Assembly (NCBI GenBank): GCA_002812745.2
Contig: NCSJ02000319.1
Span: 1-48,569 of the forward strand
Reading direction: 5' to 3'
Origin: Scytalidium lignicola
Taxonomy: Eukaryota; Ascomycota; Leotiomycetes
DNA length: 48,569 nucleotides
Part shown: positions 42,387-48,569 of the stretch, piece by piece
How the letters are laid out: every line of letters starts with the position of its first letter
How positions within the stretch are numbered: the stretch's first letter is position 1
The notes under the pieces: generated by a model
Seen by the model: the letters and a program-made list of their open reading frames with translations, nothing else
Databases searched by the model: none
Told to the model about the DNA's origin: nothing
Made by a program: the position numbers and the translations under genes

Positions 42387-43417
42387 GGCTCCATCCAGCG
42401 CGGTGTGTGGAGGCCGCGGTAGACCACTCATGCACACTTCTTCTGCAGTGCCACTGCAGCGGGGTCGGTTCTCGACCCTTTTTGCCCAGACCGCCGATGG
42501 AATTCCCAGAGAGAGATCACATACATCACTGATACGAAAATCTTGTACAAGTACCCGCAAAAGTCGAAGTGGTGATGAAAAAGGGACCCCGATAGACGTC
42601 ATCATTGATATCATCAGCATCATCATTAAATATCACTTCCGTCCTTAGTTCTCAATACATATAACTTATCAAACAATCTCCAAAGGAAACAAAAGCGGTA
42701 AAATGTTATAGTAGTTCTCAAAACCTCCTAATAGTTAAACGTAAAACGTAACAACTGCTATGCTATGGCGTGCATGGCTAGTAGTCACGCGCTAAAACCA
42801 AACCTATGAATAAAACTCAATACTGTTACCATTTTAAAGGTAAACTACACGAAAGTACATCCATTATGTCAAAGTAGCCACTCGCCACCACCACCCCTCA
42901 CCTACTTGACTATTATGGTAACCCGACGACACTTTCCGCCTTTCGCCACACAAACAAACCAAACAACAAACACAACAAAACCCCGTAACCAGATCAAGTC
43001 AACCGAGGAAGTGTAAAAGAACGAGTTCTAGCCTCGCGAAGCTAGAGCACCACGTAATTAGCACGTGTTACATGTACATATACACATCTAATACCGATCC
43101 CGAACGCGCGGGGTAAATTAAATGATCAAATCTCTCCCCATTCGATAGGGAAGGGGGGGGGNACGGGGAAACAACCCGTTTTATATATATAGAACTTCCA
43201 ACAACAAAAAAGAAACATTAGTTAATTTCAAACTCTCCCATTCTCTCACAAGTAAAAAAAAAAAGAGACGATTAAAACCTACCACTTACCAAGTAAATAT
43301 TCAATCCAACAATAAAAACCCTGCTCTCTCACTCTCCCTCTCCCTCTCTCCATCCAAGTTAAATCTCCAAAAAAAACCCCCCAACGATCTGATAGACTGC
43401 TATACACACTGTGCATC
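42387..43417. other. Region without recognised gene downstream of the GTAC cluster
   Basis: A plus open frame 42403-42648 (81 codons, MCGGRGRPLMHTSS) follows the TATA box but has no domain. The rest is AT-rich with A and G homopolymers (N after a G run at 43162) and a CTCTCC-rich pyrimidine tract at about 43323-43352, the type found just upstream of fungal transcription starts. Confidence 0.4.
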
Positions 43418-44787
43418 ATGCGTAAAAAACCCAGCCGTTACCCAGAAAAGAATTCTAGATCCCGATCTCGATCCACAATTAACCCCCAAAGCAAGGTAGC
43501 TAACTTATCTTACATATTCTTGTTTACTGGTTTACTTATTTACTTGGTAATCTTCAACATTATATTTGGTATCCAAGGAAAAAAAAAACATTACCCACTC
43601 CTAACAAGTTCATGCAACATTTTGCCCCATGGTTACTCTTTACTTCCTCAAAAATCCTGCCGATGCAAAATGTCCATTTGTCATCGTCATACATTATCAA
43701 TCACTGTCAGTATCACTGCTTGTCATAACGAAATCTCAATTTCTCTGTTCTCCAATTTTTTCTCATTCTTTCTTTCAACATGTACATTCCCATTCTTTAA
43801 CTTATTACATACATCCCAAAGACACTCCAGTTCCACTGGGTCCTAGAAACACCGGCTGCCCAACCGCCCCCCNTCTAGAATCATTTCATTCCCGTAATGG
43901 AAACCCCCAAAAAACGTCCAAAATAAAAATCTCTTCCCTAAAGCCCAGACATGCAAAGCCCTCAAAACTCCTATAACCAAAACCCTATCCATCCAGTAAA
44001 TAACGTCCTCAAAAAAANCTAGTTACAAAATTTTCTAGATGCTTGCGAGCTATTCTCTAGCATCCACCATCCCTGGTTATGTATGTATATATATGATACA
44101 ACACAGAAATATCCCATCTCTTTAGATTAAAAAANTAAAATTTAACCCATCACCCTAAAATATCCTATTCCTATAATCCATCCTAACCTTCCCAAATCAT
44201 ATATTGTATGCAAAAATCCAGAATAATATCGAGAAATGATATGTAGAAAACAAAACTGTCAACCAGTCCCCGTTGGAAGTATGACGGGATATGGCTCGGT
44301 GCGACAAGCCACTGCCGAGATAGCATACTCCTTACTCCTTATTATCATATTCGGGACCATAAGGTGACTGACTCTCTTGAATCAAAAGCGAACGAACCGG
44401 TCTAACCAGTGCTATAATGCACAAGGTTCCTCATATATTAGTGTACCAAAACGGTATATTCCATATAGAAAAAATGAGAACAGTATGAGAAATGCGCCTA
44501 AATGACCCGATTGTGCAGGTAAATTTAAGAACCTAGGAGAGTTGATCGAACCAACAACAATCCCCAAAAGAACTGTTGAAACGCCTGCTATGGTCTGGTT
44601 CGGTAGACATAGGCTTACCCAGCCTTCGCCCGCCAGGGGTAGCCGTCGACGACATGTTTAGTCCAACCCCAACTCGTAACGAAAGGGTCCCTCTAAAAAG
44701 ATCTAGATCGCAATCGCCCTCGGAAATGAACAATCAACATCTACATGTGATTGACCTGATTGTGATAGAATGGTCTCTGATGAATTG
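43418..44787 (+). other. Possible unrecognised multi-exon gene (candidate exons only)
   Basis: Three plus-strand pieces look coding. An ATG at 43418 after a pyrimidine tract opens MRKKPSRYPEKNSRSRSRST, with a GT donor at 43496 followed at once by CTAAC. HPKDTPVPLGPRNTGCP is at about 43811-43864. A third piece near 44600-44733 reads IGLPSLRPPGVAVDDMFSPT then RNERVPLKRSRSQSPSE, with S/T-P sites and a basic NLS-like run. They are basic, proline-rich and unlike the flanking AT-rich DNA. I could not fix acceptors, and Ns at 43873, 44018 and 44135 confuse the frames. It may instead be a non-coding transcript. Confidence 0.3.
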
Positions 44788-44917
44788 ACCGTAATTGACA
44801 TCTCCTCGATATGCACTGATTTTTAGATAAGAGGTCAATGATGCCATCATATAACCATTCAATCAGGTTGTTTGATGCATTAATGGTGCTGCACTGCTTG
44901 TCTCAGAGTGTCTCTTT

Positions 44918-44941
44918 TGATGACCTGTCATTAGGTCATCA
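44918..44941. repeat. Perfect 9-bp inverted repeat
   Basis: TGATGACCT (44918-44926) pairs with AGGTCATCA (44933-44941) around a 6-base loop. It lies about 300 bases beyond the stop of the homeobox gene, on its 3' side. It could form an RNA hairpin in a long 3' untranslated region or serve as a dyad protein-binding site. Confidence 0.7.
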
Positions 44942-45236
44942 TCAGCTGTCAAGAAACATTGACATACACTTTCGTAACTTCGAACGAGTGCCCTAATGTG
45001 TCACAGCCCGCACAGTTCTCCCATAATTCATCTAGATGCAGAAGAACAGTTTTGGGTCTGAGGTCGTTTTGTGATTGCCTACAGCATTGACACGCCTCCT
45101 TTGCCGTGCTTCCAGTGCCATATACCTCCATTTTATATGTCATTTCGTAAAATCGTAGTTGGAAGACCCCAAGATGCTATCCACGCACCTAATGTCAAAG
45201 AATATCAAACTTGCATAAAAGACAAAAGATCCCTCT

Positions 45237-46518
45237 TCAAACACTGCTTCTCTTAAAAGCCTCATTCGGTTGACTACGCGTTTCGAAATCATCCTCCTCT
45301 CCACTCAAATCTTGATCGCTTCCGTCGATTGACTCGACTCGGTGTGAATCACTGTAGTCACTACCGTTTTCTTCGGGCTTCCGCTCACGGGTTTTGGCAT
45401 TTCTTAATCCAACTTCGGCTTTGGCGCTATTGATCATGGCTGGGAGCTGACGTCGACGAGCATTAATGAACCAGTTTGATATTTGATCTGTTGTATTGTT
45501 AGAAAATTTTAACCGTCATACCGAGAGTCCAGTTGCCCAAAGAAAAACATACTCATCTGTAAGTCGGTCTGTCTCATCAACTCCTGCTTCTCGTCTTCCG
45601 TGGGATAAGGATGCTGTAGATGTAATTTAAACCAAGTCCGTAACAAGTCGGTTGTCTTTTTAGGAAGGTTTCCTCTTCTCTTGCGCTGTTTGGTCGCCGG
45701 GCCGATCGAGACTTCGTAGCCTCCCATGTAGCTATCACGGACGTTTGATTGTGGGTGCTGGCTTGCAATATGAGGTGCCGATGGTCCCGAGTAGGAGTGT
45801 AGTCGAGGGTGGAATCCCGCTGCAGTTGCATATGGAGTAATCGGAGGCTCATATGGTGTCAAGCCTGACGGGGGGTTTTCTGTTGCGCGACGAGCAGAAG
45901 TGTCAAAGGCGAATTTCGGCCAACTAGCATGATGCTGCCTAACATTAGGATCGAGCGTGAGTGATGGAAGTCTCGTCTGGGTAGGTTGTTGGAATTCAGG
46001 TCTGGAGACGGGTAAGGGGTCTAGGACTGGTGGCGAAGGAAGTGCTGGATCCGACGTGAAAGGAATAGGTCGATCTCGTCCAATATGTGATTTTGGTGAT
46101 CCTAGCTTAGTATGTAAGGAAGCTTCCGGGCTTAATTGGCTGTCTGTTCGCACTCGCATTGCTGGAGTTTTGTATACCCTTGGAGGGAAAGAATCAGACT
46201 GGTAAATATCTGGGTATGTAATGTACGCTGCCCTCTTGTATGGAAGAAGGTCTCTCGAGTCTTCCGACCATTCTGAGAAAGACGGTCGGTCTGAAGATGC
46301 AGAGTGCGGTTCAGATTGAAAAGCGCTACCGTGAGGTTTCGCCGTGTGTAGTTCAGGGAAAGCCTGTTGATGAATGGTAAGAATCTAGGATATTTGGTCA
46401 AGTTTCTGCTAAGTCTTACCTGTCTGATGGAAGGTAGTTGTATTGGTTTCCTCTCCTCCCAGCTCTGCTGTGGAGAGGGAGGAAAGTACATTCTCTTGGC
46501 TAGTTCTGGAAGAGACAT
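45237..46518 (-). CDS. TALE-class homeodomain transcription factor (KN homeobox)
   Basis: Three exons: 46518-46420, 46363-45553, 45487-45237 (introns 56 and 65 bases), giving 386 residues. The homeodomain spans roughly 255-317 and crosses intron 2: RKRRGNLPKKTTDLLRTWF, the three-residue loop extension HPYPTEDEKQEL, then NQISNWFINARRRQLPAM. The split Asn codon at the junction completes NQISNWF exactly, and the homeodomain residue-51 Asn (WFIN) that contacts DNA is present. The N-terminal half is Pro/Ser-rich with PYEPPITPYATAAGF, a pattern shared by fungal members (relatives of yeast Cup9/Tos8). The C-terminus is acidic (DGSDQDLSGEEDDFE). Nuclear regulator; filamentous-fungal homologues influence conidiation and morphogenesis, but this one's targets are unknown. 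The start at 46518 has a C-rich leader; an in-frame upstream ATG-like extension is unsupported. Confidence 0.92.
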
Positions 46519-47569
46519 CGTAGGATAATATTTTGAGGTAACACTTGGGGAGGAGCTTCGATTTTTGGTGATATGAATTGATCGAAGTGACAAGATCAGC
46601 TAGAATGATGGAGATATGCCTGCACGAGACCAAGATGGAATGATGCCACTTCTATAACAACAAGATCTGCATCACCGTAGTCAGCACAGGCGCAGTTTTG
46701 CTCAAGGGCATGCTTTTAGGTTTTCGGTACCCCAGATTTAACTGAAAGGGAGAGAGAACACATTGGATTGGATGCATCAAGTCCTGTATGGAGAGAAACT
46801 TCTGCACATAGAAAGGGGAAGGGGAAAAAAANCTCCACATGCGGTGGACAAGGAGAGAGAATGAATGTGCCCCAAGACAACGTAAAAAAGGTTAATGAAT
46901 CACTGGTAACCACATACCTTTCAGAAACGTCAACAGCTCACAGTAAGCGTCACAGATCCAAGTGCACCGAGAATCGTCCGTAGTAAGAATTAGGGTGACA
47001 GTGACTCCTGTCCCAAAGTTAGGGTCTTTCCCCTCCCCGTCAGTGGTCTTCTACCAATTGCCTTGTCGAGGATGTTGTTTGAACAACCATCCCTCGTCTA
47101 ATCATGAATCAAAATTCGAGGTCGACTTGCCAGCCTGCTAGGTTGGGTGAGGTTGGGTGTAACTCTGGTTCCCTGGATTCGTCAAACCTTTAGTCGAGGC
47201 CTAGCACTTTAAAGCATCCATAGAATGTGGCGTTGGAACGGATGTCGACTTGGTAGCACGAGTCTCTTTAGGCAGCTCTTGGGGAGAGTAGTAGTTCCGG
47301 TTCACCAGTTGGGAAATTCTCCTTCAGACCATGCCCGGCGGGGTATATATATACATATATATTTTCTGATTGGTACAGGAGGATTTATCAGGTCGACGTA
47401 TAACTGTAAGTATCTAGCGAGAGAGAGAGGGAGATTTCGGGGTTTGAAGTGATGACCCAAGGATATGGAAAACGCAAGGAGGGTTCAAAAGAGAGCAGAA
47501 GAAGAGGGCTAAGCGGGCCAGATGATATAAGATGTCAGTGCCAGCACGAGGAGCTAATATGTAATGATG

Positions 47570-47592
47570 TTCTTTTTCTTCTTCTTCTTCTT
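47570..47592. repeat. TTC microsatellite
   Basis: A T/C-only run of TTC units, imperfect in the first part. On the opposite strand it is a GAA repeat. Confidence 0.85.
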
Positions 47593-47713
47593 GGTTGAGG
47601 TAGTGAGTGAAAGTCCGAACACACAGCCTGTGAGAACGGGGAAGTGGGACTCCAGGGCGATTAATAAGGAAGGAGGCGTTTTGAGAGAGCCAGGGAAGGG
47701 GAGGTTTAAGGCA

Positions 47714-47778
47714 AAGACGGACGGACAGACAGACGAACAGACACAAGACAGAACAGACAAGCAAGACAGCAAAGACAC
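47714..47778. repeat. Degenerate GACA/GACG repeat
   Basis: About 65 bases built from ACGGACGGACAGACAGACG-like tetramers decaying to CAGA-rich sequence. The plus strand contains almost no T through the run. Confidence 0.75.
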
Positions 47779-47879
47779 GAGGAGGGGCCAGGGGAGCACG
47801 GGAATGAGGGAGGCTTACGCTACAGCGGCGAGCGTATCGGCGGTGCAGCTGGCAGGGCAAGGTCCAAAAGGTAAAAAGA

Positions 47880-47920
47880 GGTTCAGGTTCAGGTTCAGGT
47901 TCAGGTTCAGGTTCAGGTTC
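47880..47920. repeat. (GGTTCA)n hexamer array
   Basis: Six perfect GGTTCA units plus a partial one, then GGGTTAAGG. It is hexameric and G/T-biased like telomeric DNA, but it is not the TTAGGG unit of filamentous fungi. Confidence 0.9.
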
Positions 47921-48569
47921 GGGTTAAGGCCCAAGGTGGGTGCTGTACTGTACCTTAATTGCCTGCAGCAGCACCTTTCTCTTTTCCCTTCCACCTCCCC
48001 TTCCTGGGATCCATCCCTGGGTGGCCGCCATGGTTTGATGATGCTCTAGGAAGGTTCATGGACAGCCCTTTCTTTGCTGGGCGGCCAGATCGACCAACAG
48101 CCAATGGGCGGCACAAAATAAAGTTGATGGCTAGTGAGCAAGCCCCCCAGACGATCCGGCGCTCAGAGATCCCTAACCCAGCTGGACACCCACGATGGTG
48201 GACACACCGGGCAGGGACCCCGTGGAGCAACTTTGGAGATTGATGGTCATGGCCGAGTACGGTAACTTACGCATTTTCCCTGACGGCAATAGCAGCCGCA
48301 GCAGCAAGCAGCAGCCAGCAGCAACAACGGCAGCAATGCGAGAGCTGCATAATCAGGTAGCGTGCGGTGTGGCAAGAGGCAAAAAGGCAAAAGCCAGAGG
48401 TCAAAAGGCAAAGTACTGTACCTAAAAAGGTCTGGAAGCTGGAGCTGGAGCTGGAAGCTCTTGCTGTTGGTGGAGGCCGCCAATGATGCTTTGATGAGAG
48501 CAGTGCGGGTTGCAATGTTGAAGAGAGAACCACCTTCCCAGCCCAGCCCTGTCCGCCAGCCAGCCTCAA

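Larger units (their letters stand above)
46519..48569. other. Long upstream region of the homeobox gene, no gene recognised
   Basis: About 2 kb to the window edge. Several open frames cross it, but their content is simple-repeat translation (for example Arg-Phe repeats over the GGTTCA array). A tandem AGGTTGGGTG pair sits at about 47140-47159, a TA-rich tract at about 47346-47362, and CAG/CAA-rich DNA at about 48291-48337. It is best read as an extended promoter/leader; a gene continuing beyond 48569 on the minus strand cannot be excluded. Confidence 0.4.

Noticed and set aside
47564..48049. Plus-strand open frame of 161 codons
   Set aside because: Its middle is only the translated GGTTCA array (Arg-Phe repeats) and GACA repeat; no domain, weak start context.
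1..48569. CRISPR arrays, operons, bacterial-type terminators or prophage
   Set aside because: Intron-bearing eukaryotic genes throughout; no regularly spaced repeats or phage-like modules.

Overview
The window is nuclear DNA of a filamentous ascomycete (Pezizomycotina). The evidence is the many short introns (48-69 bases in most genes) with GTRNGT donors and CTRAY-type branch motifs, the Zn2Cys6 and TALE-homeobox regulators, a fungal-type cyclin B, and mitochondrial, nuclear-pore and RNA polymerase III subunits with filamentous-fungal sequence. The style of several proteins makes me lean to Leotiomycetes, but that is inference from memory. Fourteen single N characters are present. Most follow homopolymer runs, and two that fall inside genes break the reading frame exactly where removing the N restores it.

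Layout. 1-2.0 kb: the decayed 3' part of a pogo/Fot1-type DNA transposon. 2.6-5.2 kb: a modin-like gene with what look like decaying 3' pieces. 5.7-14.3 kb: a compact housekeeping block with a metallophosphoesterase, an aprataxin/Hnt3-like HIT protein diverging from a large DEVH-box RNA helicase (YLR419W/Ucp12 type), and a convergent FAD monooxygenase. 15.1-17.1 kb: RNA polymerase III subunit RPC4 with a GC-AG first intron. 18.2 kb: a small uncharacterised fungal protein. 19.3-20.0 kb: a broken APH-family kinase-like gene. 21.1-24.0 kb: a regulator with a C-terminal Zn2Cys6 cluster and a long, probably spliced leader. 24.0-26.6 kb: a gene-poor stretch with two inverted repeats. 26.6-29.1 kb: B-type cyclin. 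30.3-32.6 kb: the mitochondrial aspartate/glutamate carrier. 33.3-38.4 kb: two tight divergent pairs, TRS20 (sedlin) with MRPL31, and CBC2 (CBP20) with NUP82. 39.5-41.5 kb: a serine-rich conserved protein with two RVxF-like motifs. 41.5-45.2 kb: a long stretch without a recognised gene, holding a GTAC-rich promoter-like patch and a possible unrecognised spliced gene. 45.2-46.5 kb: a TALE homeodomain regulator whose upstream 2 kb is full of simple repeats.

Most genes are ordinary single-copy cell machinery: transcription (RPC4), RNA cap binding and export (CBC2, NUP82), vesicle tethering (TRS20), mitochondrial translation and transport (MRPL31, the carrier), cell cycle (cyclin B) and DNA-end repair (aprataxin). 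They do not form a pathway cluster. I see no convincing undescribed multi-gene system. The more unusual points are local: frame-breaking Ns, four stop-free introns of 3n length, a GC-AG intron, a cyclin destruction box with Phe in place of Leu, and unexplained non-coding structure around 26, 42 and 44 kb. All intron boundaries come from reading splice motifs and checking frame. Every multi-exon model except the modin gene (ended by an apparent frameshift) gives an uninterrupted protein that fits its family.
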